Of a DNA stretch of 64,000 nt, positions 20,601 through 31,445 are shown one piece after another (position 1 is the stretch's first letter; every line of letters begins with the position of its first letter). Under the pieces are notes generated by a model. The model was not told the DNA's origin. It searched no databases and saw nothing but the letters and a program-made list of their open reading frames with translations. Origin of the DNA: Micropterix aruncella (Eukaryota; Arthropoda; Insecta; Lepidoptera; Micropterigidae); the NCBI GenBank assembly GCA_944548615.1, contig OX155972.1, positions 7,473,294-7,537,293 of the forward strand, given 5' to 3'. A program made the position numbers and the translations under genes.

Positions 20601-21696
20601 TGGTTATAAAATCCATCAGTTATTTTCCTGTGAGTTTCTCACACTGCTGAAGGGTGGTTTTGTGGACTGTAAATGTTATTTACCTTCGCGTTCTCTCGTT
20701 CTTCCTGGCCGCCGAGTAGTCTCCCGTATCTGGTTCACACTATTAGATGATCACACAGTGAAAGAGTTTATTTCAAAAGAACGTTTATTGTCCCTCAATT
20801 TACTCGTGAGTTACAGTATACACTTAAATTATGCGCGCGAGTACGAGACCAGCCAAGGGCTGCCGTATGTACAACTATTATCCCGCCGCTTAAGGGTCGT
20901 TCATTCTCGACCTCGGTATTTTTGTGACTGTTCGATTTTCCAAAATCGTTCACTAGCCTCGCTAAAGCCCCGCCACTCTAACCCGTGATTGGTTAAAAGG
21001 CAATGGCGGCGGTAAGAGACCGGCCTACTGAGGGTTAAGGGGTGTGGCTTAGCGAGAGTACATATTATTCAATCAGGCTTACATTTTTAACTTAAATTAA
21101 TCTCACCTTAATTGAAGGTAATTTTCTATAATATGTATTACTACTACATTATCATTAGGTTTATAGCGATAATATGTAGATTAAACATTAACAATACATC
21201 ATATTTAGTACTTAAAATTCCTTCGAATAGCTAGCAAAATTATAAGTATTTGATTTTATCCAAGCTTTCAGTCGAATAATTAATAGCCTCCTAATTACCT
21301 CAAACATTGCGATTATTTTGAGATTACCACATTTGTTTTAATATAAGAGGGTTGCGCGAGCGGCTTGCCGCGTTTACGATTTTTTGTTATCGGTCGACAC
21401 CCTCGATATATCCACTGCGAGAAATGACAGGCTGATAATTAATTAGGGGTCTTCGGCCCTTAAAGACGGCGATATATTATTACCAGGACCTTTCATGGAA
21501 TTTTGTCCTGCGTATTTAGTTAGGACTTCCTTGCGGATGATTTTAATATTTGAATGAGCCGTATTTTGTTTCAGTGTCTGTTATTTATGTCTGTTATGGG
21601 GTGGCTCGAGCGTGTGAAAGAGGAATATAAGCTTCTAAGAATCGATCTCTCGCGAACAGCCACCCATATTAGATAATGCAAGTGATAATTCGTACA
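20601..21696 (-). repeat. 5' LTR of the BEL/Pao element
   Basis: Partner of 13736-14831, the same 1,096-bp length, followed on the + strand by the GCGCT duplication at 21697-21701. Confidence 0.95.
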
Positions 21697-21701
21697 GCGC
21701 T

Positions 21702-21839
21702 GTCAATACTTTAGTTTTAGAAAATAGGATATATACAGAAAGTAATGCAGATTGGCTATGAATTTTACAATTAAAAAAAAAAAATTGTTATTGCGTTAAC
21801 AAAAATTCTAAATATTAAACAGGATATGCGATAGAGGAT
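21702..21839. other. Remnant of V2-side duplication unit
   Basis: TATGAATTTTACAATT and GATATGCGATAGAGGATTG have counterparts at 27292 and 27425 after V3. No gene. Confidence 0.5.
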
Positions 21840-21852
21840 TGTCCTTACCACT

Positions 21853-22526
21853 TGGGAGCTAACGGGCCCATGATGAGTTGGCCACGATGACCCATGTGTT
21901 CAGGGTCGGTCACACTCACGGGTCAACAGCCATCCGACGGCCTCCACGCACGGGGTGCGAACCCATGGGTAGGACTCTGGGGGGCGATCCCAGTTTCCCC
22001 CGGGAATCAAACCTCTGGCGCTCCTGGACGGTCTGCGCACCGTGCGGCGCAAGGCAATCGATTGTGCTCTCCGACTAACAGTCGGGGGAGTCTGGAAACT
22101 GTATTGTTTCCTATAGAGCGGGGGTGGTTGCGTACCTTACGGCGACTGCTCTTGAAATGACCATTGGCCATCCGATCCCGGTTCAGAGCCGAGCAAAGGA
22201 CGCCTTGGTCCGCGATAGATTCGGTGTACACCGTTTCACCGCTTCGTAAGGGAGAGGACCGCGCAAGCGACATCGAACTCGGAACCAATCGAGAGACCGG
22301 AGAAATCTGGTCACAATTGGAAGTAAGGGCGCGAGTACCTCGAGCCCGCTGGGTTTATTCCTGGCTAACTCGCGGTAAGGCGTTGGACTCTTACGGGTTG
22401 TGGCGTAGCTAGACGTCGGATTTGTTATGTCCAAAGTCTTCTACGCTCACTGCAGGTCGATAGAACGACTAATCGTTAAAACATCCTGTGGTGACGGGCT
22501 CGCCCGTTGTAGTTGACATCTCAATA
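21853..22526 (+). mobile_element. Structured retroposon, copy B, with 13-bp target duplication
   Basis: The perfect direct repeat TGTCCTTACCACT is at 21840-21852 and 22527-22539. The body opens TGGGAGCTAACGGGCCCATG and closes with GCTCGCCCGTTGTAGTTGAC. It is the clearest full-length copy (674 bp). Several frames are open on both strands, but none is shared intact across all copies. Confidence 0.85.
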
Positions 22527-22643
22527 TGTCCTTACCACTATCACGAAATTTTAAAAAACTTTTTACACTGGCAGATGATGAGGTTATGCTCTTTTGGGAA
22601 CTCCTTAGAGACCATATACCAATATTATAAGATTGTATATATA

Positions 22644-24104
22644 CAGGCGCGGATCCACGGGGGGGGGAAATTAGGGAAATTTCCCCCCCCCCAAAATCGA
22701 CGTAGAAGAAAAAGACAGTGTGTCCGCGTCGCTTTTTGCTTCGAAATCGCTCGCGCGCATCAGTCAGTCAGTCGGCCGTAGACAGCCGTCGTACGTAGCC
22801 GCGTGCGTGGGTGAATGCCGGCTGCGACTATTTTTTCAAAATATCAAGACCAAAGCGCAACACCGAGTTGGCTAAATTCCTGGGCAAAAAACTAGTACAG
22901 CTGTGTGAGACAAGGTGGGTGGAGAGACATGATGCGGTTCTTCAGTTCATCGTGAGTTTACCAGATATCATTGAAGCTTTGACAAAAATAAGCCAGTGGA
23001 AGAACAAGGATACAGCAGGAAAGGCATCGGTTTTAATTTCCGCTTTAAGTAACTTTGAATTCCTTATAGGACTCTTCTGCCTGGGTGATATATTATCACT
23101 TACCCAACCACTCAGCGTCATCTTACAAAAAGAAACCATTGATCTAGCAAAAGCATCGGAAATAGTAAAATCACTAATTGCAACACTAGAGCAGCGACGG
23201 CGTGAAGTAGATGAACATTTCAATGAAATATTTGAAAACGCAAAGCAAATGGCAGAAAAGTTAGACATTGACGTTAAAAGACCGAGGACGTGCGCGAGAC
23301 AAACGAGACGGGAAAATTATGCACTAGAAGATTGTCAGGACTACTACAGGGTATCTACGTTCATACCGTTAATTGAAACAGTGACCGAGGATTTAAAAGT
23401 GCGTTTTTCCCAAGAGGTTCTAGATTCCTTTAATTTGACATTACTGATTCCGGATAAAGTTATACTACAAACATTTAATCAAACTAAAGAACTGATCAAA
23501 TCTCTTATCTCAAGATTTGGAAACTTGCTCGAAGGTAACAAAGAGATACAAGTTTTAAAACTGAAAGCAGAAGTTCAACACTGGCAGCAACTATGGTCTA
23601 CAAAAAAAACATCCGGTGACGGTCTACCACTACCAGCTTCATCATTTGATGCACTTAAATCCTGCGATGAAGACGTATACCCAATAATACACAAACTACT
23701 TCAGATTTTCTGCACACTACCTGTAACGAATGCTAGTGCTGAACGATCGTTCTCATCTTTACGTTGCATCAAAACTTGGCTTAGAACTACCATACTAGAA
23801 AAAAGATTATGTGGCTTGGCGTTACTCCACATCCACTATGACATTGATATAAAACCAGAAGAAGTAATGGAACGCTTTTCAAAAATAGGGCAACACAGAA
23901 TTTTGATATAAAATTGTGTGGTCACATTTTTATTTAGATTTATATAATTTTGAAATTTTGACATTAGGCGAAACTCTCTTTATGTCTTTATTCTGTCTTA
24001 GTATGTCTTTATCTCTTTATTTCTTTTTATGTAATAAATGAGTATTTTACACACCAAAGTCTAATAATTTCCCCCCCCAAAATGGCTCTCTGGATCCGCC
24101 ACTG
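22644..24104 (+). mobile_element. Internally deleted hAT element (CAGTGGCGGATCC ends)
   Basis: The TIRs are CAGGCGCGGATCCA on the left and CAGTGGCGGATCCA (complement of the right end), each followed by a run of G/C. ATATATA flanks both sides (22637-22643, 24105-24111); the eighth base of the expected 8-bp duplication is ambiguous because the target is a TA repeat. It contains the C-terminal part of a transposase. Confidence 0.85.
22811..23911 (+). pseudogene. hAT transposase C-terminal half (zinc-finger MYM type 1-like)
   Basis: A stop-free frame of about 366 codons without a proper ATG start (the first codon is GTG). It includes LCETRWVERHDAVLQF, a long helical middle, and near the end LPVTNASAERSFSSLRCIK followed by TWLRTTILEKRLCGLALLHI. 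This is the hAT dimerisation domain with its conserved S/A-ER-FS core. Relatives are usually about twice as long, with an N-terminal zinc finger and the first catalytic Asp. That part is deleted, so the copy is defective even though the remaining frame is clean. Confidence 0.85.
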
Positions 24105-25220
24105 ATATATAAGCCATTGTTTAGGGTAGACTGAATTACTCTCAATCGTCATCTGCGGGTAGGCCGCAAACTGATGCTGTAACTGTGCAATTTATAACGG
24201 TTGCGGGGCGGTGGGTTCGGCTAGCGCGAAATGTAAAATCCGCGATGCCATAACACTCAATAATATATCTTGTATTATGTCCTTGCGCTAGGCGATGGGC
24301 ATTGAGAACATTATAAGAAGAGGTTTCCACGTATTAGATAGTTTGTAACTGTCGTCTCTATTGAAGGTCGGGGATCTTCTTATTCAACGATATCCGAGAT
24401 CACGCGAGGAACGTAAAATTGTTCATTGGATAGCACATCCACATAAGCTTAAAATACGAAAAAATATATTTCGTGCATGGAGATTCATGACTGAAATCGT
24501 CAACGGGTTTCTTATTTTGTGTGATTTTGATCTTTTTCTCAATTTTTTTATTAACTTTGATATTTTTTGTTTTTTTCTTTTGGTTGATAGAATTTATGGC
24601 TTTGGTGTTTCGAGTTTTTCACAACGTCGGGACTCGGTTTATTATCGCCACCTTTGACGATTTGAGAACACTAACGATAATTTAATTGTCATCACTACTT
24701 AACATTGCTGCTGCTCTAGTCGCTTTAAAGTGTTCTTGGCTATCCTCAGATTGTCCTCTGATTTCCATTTCTCACTTGATGTCTTGGTTGTTTGCCAAAT
24801 CCAATTTTTCCTCAATTTAAGACAATTGTTTCGAGTGCTAGGTTAACATAAACGGTGGTGAACGGTGGTGAATGCTCAACAGACACTTTTTAAATAGACC
24901 AAGAAATGGCGCGAAATATTATTATGACGAAAGGTCTTTTTAGGGAAAATAATCTAAAAGCAGCTGTTCAAATAAAATGTAAAAACTATGATTTATAATT
25001 CATAGTAAAAAAGCAAAACTACGTTCACACATTATATTTCCTAGTATAGATCGAATTTATATTCACACAGTATGAATTTTCAGTATTTTATTGACGTATT
25101 TTAGCCCCACCATTAGGATTATTTCACATGGTATACGAGTATAAAAACGCTCACTCTGACTAGGTATGTTAAATTAATACCGTCAAAAAATCCACTTCGT
25201 TAAGTCGCTTCTCTATTGAA
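24105..25220. other. Diverged duplicate of the region after V3
   Basis: Blocks align with 27540-28540: AATATATTTCGTGCATGG near 24466 with 27541, TTTATGGCTTTGGTGTTTCG near 24594 with 27655, and GGTTGTTTGCCAAATCC near 24785 with 28424. It is the downstream part of the V2 unit. I found no exon with the V-exon pattern here. Confidence 0.5.
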
Positions 25221-25224
25221 CTTT

Positions 25225-25925
25225 TAAACTTTAACCCTGCGGCATAATTTCATGCCAGACCGCGGCAATTTATTGGAATTTCTTGCAATATCGCCGCTCT
25301 CGACAAAAAGTACTATAACTATGGTACTACTATAGCAATCATGAAAATAATAACTGTCCAATGATCGCATTGAAATTTCGTATATGGAATATTGAAATCT
25401 CATTTTTTAAAACAATTGAATAATTATGAATAAATATGAGAAAATCGAAAAAGTGAAAAAAACTCGGCATTTCTAACTTGTACTTGTCTTACGGGAAAAT
25501 ACGGAACCCTATTTAGAAATTGTAAATTCTATCGTGATCTTCATTAGATTCTCTATCAAAGTTATTATTTCGTTTTGCTTATTTACATACAAAAATATGT
25601 ATATATTATATATTTATGTATTATAAAAATATTTATATATAGCTCATAAAAATCAATTAAAAAATTGATGATTTCTCTGAAAAAAATGATGATGTTTGAC
25701 AATGGAATTCTACCAGAAATATCCGCTAAATGACGCGCGAAATTATTCTAGCGGCCGTCGATGTATCTATTCCAATAATGAAATACTAATAGATTTTAGG
25801 ATGCGTTCGAATTAGAAAATAATATTACTGTGCGCTCCGGGAGCCCGCCAATATTGGTCGTTACGTAGTCAACGGTGTTCTGATGTGCAACCAAATTTTG
25901 TCGTTACGTAGCCGAAGGGTAAAAC
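25225..25925. mobile_element. Non-autonomous DNA element 'M', copy 2 (inverted relative to copy 1)
   Basis: Reverse-complement match to 8785-9455, with TAACCCTGCGGCATAA at the left and GTAGCCGAAGGGTAA at the right. Internal match includes CTGTGCGCTCCGGGAG. Confidence 0.7.
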
Positions 25926-26139
25926 TGTTCAATATTGTGTTTCTTTACTCTCCAACGAGGACGATCAATAACAGTACTCCGTGGTAGTGAGCCAAGGACT
26001 ACTCAATCCTCTACGGCCACGACCAGATATCCTATATCTTCAATAATCGTTTTCCTATAAATCAGAGCCATCTAGGGATAGTATAGCTACATGGAGTGTT
26101 TTCATTGTGCGTCGATAACTTGTACATTGATTTTTTATT

Positions 26140-26382
26140 GTGTGAATTGTGATTGGAAAAATATTAGCCCTGTCTTTGGGAGTGTATTGGTAATATTTTG
26201 GCAAGTCATGTGATTATGTGTGTTTTTTTCACTGGCTCTAATATAAAAATTTTATCAATATATTCATTTATCAATCCGGCCAATCCGATAAAATTTTAGA
26301 TAATATTTATATAAAAATTTTACTACAGTAAATTAGATGTCATTATTGAGTTTTCACCCACAGTATTAACATATTAACCATC
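26140..26382 (+). promoter_or_regulatory. Putative V3 promoter
   Basis: Aligned with the V2 promoter: GTGATTGG, GATTATGTGTG, CACTGGCTCTAATAT and CCGATAAAATTTTAGAT (26286 onward). GATA-like cores TTTATCAATC and CCGATAAA are about 100 bp before the ATG. Confidence 0.5.
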
Positions 26383-26476
26383 ATGGATATGGCTTTGGTG
26401 ATTTTTATGGCGTTTCTACCCGGTTTAATTGTTATTTTTTGTATAGCATTCAGCAATGTAATACGTTACAAGTGGG
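26383..26476 (+). CDS. Alternative first exon V3
   Basis: It encodes 31 residues plus one base: MDMALVIFMAFLPGLIVIFC then IAFSNVIRYKW. The donor is G|GTAAGT in phase 1, giving a Gly junction codon with exon 2 and a predicted protein of 115 residues. It is the tandem duplicate of V2; both share the MDMA-VIFMAF start and the KW end. A Pro-Gly pair interrupts the middle of its span, which V2 lacks. Start context is ATC-ATGG. Confidence 0.82.
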
Positions 26477-27952
26477 GTAAGTCTGATTGAAATGTTTGCT
26501 TGTAAGTTTTTTTTATAACTGTGAATGCATTCCTACGAACTGCGGGTTGCGTGCGATTAACAGTTTATATCTTGTCAATAACCAGAACGTATTCACACGC
26601 GGTTCTTTATCATTATTCTTATTTTTAAAGCGTTCTGCTTTCCAAAACATGTTAATTTTCTTAACTTTGATTTTTTCATTTATTTATTTATTTATTTATT
26701 CGTTAAATATACATTCATACGCAATAGCACAAAAGAAATATAATGTACAATCCAGAAAATACCGCTATATGCTATATCTGTGCCCAGGCCAAATTGTGCA
26801 TAAATTATATATTAAAGTTTGTATTCCTAATGTGATAACTAAAGTGAAACCGAGCCCGCCTTGCCAGGCACTCCTGTAATAAGGCGAGCTCACTTCCTGA
26901 GTCTTATTGGAGTGCCACGGTTGTGTCAGAAAAATATACAAATTAAATTTTATATATATTACCCAATAATTTTAACCGCAGATCATATCAAACATATGCG
27001 ATACCGCCCTTTTGCCGTTCCGACGGCTGCCGTACGCATTCCTACGAACTTCGTTTTTTATTATTGTAATATCGCCCAGCATAATGAAGGTAGTCAAATA
27101 ATTACGTATCCGACCCGAAGTTTTCACAGATTGACGATTTTCAAGGGTTCATAACTGGTGTTATTATATCGAATATGAAATTAATCAATCCAGAAGTATG
27201 ATTTTCGAATACAACTCTATTTTTCTGGGTAAACCATGTCTTAGATTTCCGTTGTCGTGTCAAAAATCTAGGATGTCGATATCTGACTAACTATGAATTT
27301 TATAATTTAATATATTTGGTTTGATATTACGATAAATTTTACGCGTGACAGATTTGGGCCCAACGTGTGTCTTAGTTTACCCTAAATGTGGGGCAAAATA
27401 CTGTCAAACTCAACATTTTAATGAGGATACGCGACAGCTTGTCGCCTCTACGATCAGAAAATATTTTAGCATTGTCTCGTTTTTTGCACCAGCAGAAGAT
27501 GAACTTATGCTCTCTTGCAAACTTCCTAGCAACCATAGAAAAATATTTCGTGGGTGGATTTTATGATAGGAAATGTACATAGGTTTTTTCTCTTCTTTGA
27601 GATTGAGGTGTGTAGTGTTATCTTCACTGCGGCTTTTTTCTTTTTTTATATAGAATAATGGCTCGGTGTCTCGATAACTTTACAATGACGGACCTCGGCT
27701 TATTATCACCAATTCAATTCAATTTAGTTCTGCTCCAGTAGGGAGGCTTACCTACACTTGTAAAATAACAATACCTACTAAAATAATTATGTTCATTAAA
27801 ACCTTCTTTTTTTCTCATTACATTATTCATTATATTCAATGTAATAGAATCACTACTTATTGAGTTAATTTCTACATATCTTCTCTATATCTTACAACTC
27901 TATAACTTTCTACATATTTTACTCTGTGTTTTTATCTTGTAAACTAAATGGA
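26477..27952. other. Intronic region with repeat fragments
   Basis: ATTTATTT repeats near 26680 and a LINE-like 3' segment to 26960 lie here. 27290-27700 aligns with pieces around 21750-24650 in the V2 unit. No gene supported. Confidence 0.5.
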
Positions 27953-28148
27953 GAGACTCGATTTAATTCTACAATAATACCTTCTTTATTATTACGAGTA
28001 ACCTTTTATGTTTTGATTATTAATAGAAGAATTTGATCATTAATGAAGAATTCAATCATATCACGGCCAAATGTAAATGTAATGCAACTGTCTATACAAC
28101 TATGTATTAGTTTTTAGGCCAATAAATTATTTGATTTGATTTGATTTG
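27953..28148 (+). mobile_element. LINE 3' end with TTTGA tail
   Basis: Plus-strand copy of the fragment at 3028-3236, ending in ATTTGATTTGATTTGA. 5'-truncated. Confidence 0.7.
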
Positions 28149-28249
28149 AGTTGTGACAATATAAATTAATTTTAGTAATTTATAATCAGTTTGAAAGTTA
28201 TTAATAAATAGAAAAAAAAAATAATAAAAATTGCTGATCAAATATAGAG

Positions 28250-28457
28250 CACAGTGTCTGTAGCCATAATTATAGAGGCTCTCTTTGATGATGTGTGCTT
28301 CCTAGCGATAATTTTCTTGGCAACACTATTTAACATTGTTGCTGCGCTAGTGTTTGCCACCGTTTCGTGGAGTTTTATTGATTACCATCGAGTAGTCTTT
28401 TCAACTTCTATCTTGAGATCTGGATTGTTTGCCAACTTCACTTTTTCCTCAATTTAG
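28250..28457 (+). pseudogene. Possible decayed V-type exon
   Basis: A frame with a hydrophobic run (VCFLAIIFLATLFNIVAALV) and a piece resembling the V7-V9 start (SGLFANF versus SGLFAGF) lies downstream of V3. There is no ATG in a suitable place and no phase-1 donor. A weaker counterpart is near 24690-24800. This may be chance. Confidence 0.2.
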
Positions 28458-28839
28458 GACAATTATTTCGCTTAGAATGTAAAGAAATATGTATTCGAGT
28501 GCTAGGTTATAATGAAGAGTGGTTAATGAATAAAACGTACTTTCTAATTTGCCAGGTATCCACCTTCGTTACTCGCGTTTGTGCCAAACGTGTATTTTTG
28601 TTTTTTTTTGTCATTACTGTATTTTGACGAGTTAACTCCGGTTTTAGAATCAGAAGAATTTCTTAAAATGACGAATATGACATTCGATAACAGTTAGAAA
28701 ATTTGATCCATATTCTGTGTTTTACCAATTTTTTAAACGTTGTATGAAAATGACCACACAATCTTATTTCACTTGTAAATGGGTCTATCGAAAATATACT
28801 TGCTTATATTCACGTTTTTTTTATTTTTAAAGCAATAAT

Positions 28840-29290
28840 AAAGCCAGCGTAAGCAGAGTTGCCTAACCGACGCTATTGTACAACTAACGAGGAGTCTCTG
28901 ATCAAACCGCGGAAGTTACGAGAATCTACAGTGCATCTGTATCGCTGTATCTGCGCGTATACGCGCAGTAGATGCGCGTTTATTGAAAGCCCCGTGTGCT
29001 TAGGTTAGGCTGTTTTGGAATCTCGTTTGTGATGTATCGCCTTATACGCCGTGTATAAGGGGATCTGAATAATAATTACGCGTTGTCGAGAGAGAGCACA
29101 TTTTATTCCTCTTCCGGTTCTGACATGACACCTTGTACATTTCTTACATTATTTTCTGGCCCAGTCTAAACTGTCCCACATTTCGAGCACAGTGTAGTCT
29201 GTTCAAAACACCACATCATTTGAAGCGCGTATACGCGCGTCGTATGCTCGTTTAAAATACGCCTTGTGCTTAGGCTCTAAGAGTCATATT
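28840..29290. repeat. GC-containing palindromic repeat
   Basis: It contains the palindromes CTGCGCGTATACGCGCAG (about 28949) and GCGCGTATACGCGCG (about 29225), with CTTGTGCTTAGG-like ends repeated in both halves. Probably a MITE; limits uncertain. Confidence 0.45.
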
Positions 29291-29821
29291 CCACCGAGAC
29301 ACCATGGTCATATTCCACCGGGACAACCAGTCGTGCAACCGTAGTGTCTTTGAGCAACCAAGTCGAGACATCAGATTAGGCACCAGATAGAGACCAGATA
29401 GACACCAGAATCGCGACATTTATTTTCAAATCTCTATTAGAAAAAATCCGGCGAGGAACTATCCCAATTAGGTGGTCTGCTTTGAATTTCGATAATAAAC
29501 TTTTCTGTATCGAAGTTATCCATCGTAGCGTACGCTGCAACTAAACAAACGTATTGAAAACAACAGCTGTGTATGCATGCGAAAGACGAGCACGGGCAGC
29601 GCGATTGGCGGCCGAGTGAGTGACCCGCCATACAGCACTATACTAATTAATGGTGGCGCTGCCAATAATAATCTGTGTGGGCGTCCGTGTTGGTAGTGCC
29701 GCCAAAACGGTTGCGCAACCAAGCGGACACAAAGTGAGTTACCCTCCATAGAGCTGTATACACTTTGTTGGTGGCGGCGACTGGTTGCGCCACCATGGTG
29801 TCCCGGTGGAATAGGGCCCAA
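29290..29821. mobile_element. MITE-like element with CCACCGGGACACCATGG ends
   Basis: TATTCCACCGGGACAACCAG at the left mirrors CTGGTTGCGCCACCATGG then TGTCCCGGTGGAATA at the right. A partial second left end is at 29290. No transposase. Confidence 0.6.
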
Positions 29822-29957
29822 AGGGTTGGTCTCTAGTTGGTCCCGCGGGCTAGTTGGCGGGGGCTAGATAGTGGTTTGTCATTGTGTAAGTCTTCTACGC
29901 TCATTCCATAGCTAAAACAACAAACAAATATCGTTAAACCAGCCTGAGGTTCATGGG

Positions 29958-30629
29958 TGGGAGCTAATGGGCCCTTGCTGAGTTGGCCATGAAGACCCAT
30001 TCTGTTCAGGGTTGGTCCCACTCACGGGTCAACACCTATCCCGCGGCCTCCACGCATGAAATGCGAGCCCGGGCAGGACTCTGGCCTTAGGGCTAGTTTC
30101 CCCTAGGAATCAACCTTCTAGCGCTCCTGGACGGTCTGCGCACCGTGCGGCGTAAGCCAATCGACTGTGCACTCTGACTAACAGTCGAGGGAGTCTGGAA
30201 GCAGTACTGTTTCCTATAGAGCGGGGGTGGTTGCGGACCTTACGGCGACTGCTCTTGAAACGGCCATCGGCTACCCGATCCTGGGTGAACAGCCATGCAA
30301 AGGATGCCGTGGTCCGCGATAGATTCGGTATACACCGTTTCACCGCTTCGTAAGGGAGAGGACCGCGCAAGCTACCTCGAACTCGCAACCAATCGATAGA
30401 CTGGATTAATCTGGTCGCAATTGGAAGTAAGGGCGTGAGTGTAAGCCCGCCGGGTAACACTCCTGGCTATCTCGCGGTTTAGGCGTTGGTCTCTTACGGG
30501 CATGTGGAGGAGCTTGACCGTGGACTGTTTTTATCCAAGTCTTCTGCGCTCACTTCAGGGAGACAGAACGACTAATCGTTAAAACTTCCTGAGGTGACGG
30601 GCACGCCCGATGCATTTGAAAACTCTAGT
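29958..30629 (+). mobile_element. Structured retroposon, copy C, with 13-bp target duplication
   Basis: TGAGGTTCATGGG (29945-29957) and TGAGGTTGATGGG (30630-30642) flank it, with one mismatch. The body shares GAGCTAATGGGCCCTTGCTG, GTTACGGCGACTGCTC-type and GGTGACGGGCACGCCCG blocks with copies B and D. Confidence 0.8.
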
Positions 30630-30784
30630 TGAGGTTGATGGGTCCGCCCGTTGTAGTCGACATCGCCCTACTAGGATGACCCACCCGATTTTTTATATAA
30701 AATGGTAACCAATTTAGAGAAAAACATCATCAAAAATACTTCATTACGATCAGAATGTAATTGGATGATTTTGTTTCTACGAAA

Positions 30785-30947
30785 TATAACGCGTTAAATG
30801 TTTATCTTTCATAATCCTTTATATTCATTCAATAATCAGATAGAATTCACGATAAGGTTATTTTACCTTATACATATATATTGGACTATGTGACTAATAG
30901 CACTAGTGCTTTCACAATTGAATTGGTCGGTTTAATTCTTAGTCGTT
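30785..30947 (+). promoter_or_regulatory. Putative V4 promoter
   Basis: A GATA site CGATAAGG at 30850-30857, and TTTATCTTTC near 30800, lie within 150 bp of the V4 ATG. The stretch is free of recognised repeats. Confidence 0.45.
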
Positions 30948-31059
30948 ATGGAATCATCAGCGAGCAATTTTATAACTACCGTTGCTGTCCTCATAGCTTT
31001 GGGTTATATAATATTATCAGTTATAATCTTGATGATAATTAGAATGTGTTCTACTAAAG
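30948..31059 (+). CDS. Alternative first exon V4
   Basis: It encodes 37 residues plus one base: MESSASNFITTV, then a strong span (AVLIALGYIILSVIILMII), then RMCSTK. The donor is G|GTAAGC in phase 1, giving a Gly junction codon and a predicted 121-residue protein. The acidic, polar N-terminus and basic juxtamembrane end fit N-outside topology. No close paralogue is visible in the window. Start context is GTT-ATGG. Confidence 0.82.
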
Positions 31060-31144
31060 GTAAGCTGCACATTTTTTTTATTTGTTTTACGACCCATATA
31101 TGTATGTAGTATTACAGCCCGTGGCATAGTGGTTATGTTTTTAT

Positions 31145-31445
31145 ATTAAATAAGTTTTATTTATTTTTACTTTATAAAGTAATGTACAAAAAAAGACATG
31201 GACATACACATGGACACATATGCAGAATCATTAAAAATAAACATTAGTATAGTGAAAAAACACAGCTCTATGCATAGAAATGTGCTAGCATATCCGAAAT
31301 TAGGCGAAATCGCACAACCAACTAGACCTATAAGGTCTGTATCTGGCTGTGCTAAACATTTGGTTGTTGACCCGCGAAGTGACGCATTTGTTGACGCGCG
31401 ACTTTTTATATCTAACAAAGGAGTTAGTCTAACAATGTGTTTTTA
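31145..31445 (-). mobile_element. LINE 3' UTR fragment
   Basis: It matches 47560-47800 in reverse complement; shared blocks include ATAGAAATGTGCTAGCATAT and GAAATCGCACAACCAACTAG. The open frames here are incidental. Confidence 0.65.

Larger units (their letters stand above)
13736..21696 (-). mobile_element. Near-intact BEL/Pao LTR retrotransposon
   Basis: A 7,961-bp element in antisense to the host gene. It has two 1,096-bp LTRs, a single 1,875-codon gag-pol frame without stops, a primer-binding-like site, a polypurine tract and a perfect 5-bp target duplication. I see only two differences between the LTRs (14306 region A/T and 14341 region T/A), so insertion was very recent. No envelope frame. 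It split the V2 duplication unit: sequence on its two sides has counterparts after V3. Confidence 0.95.
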
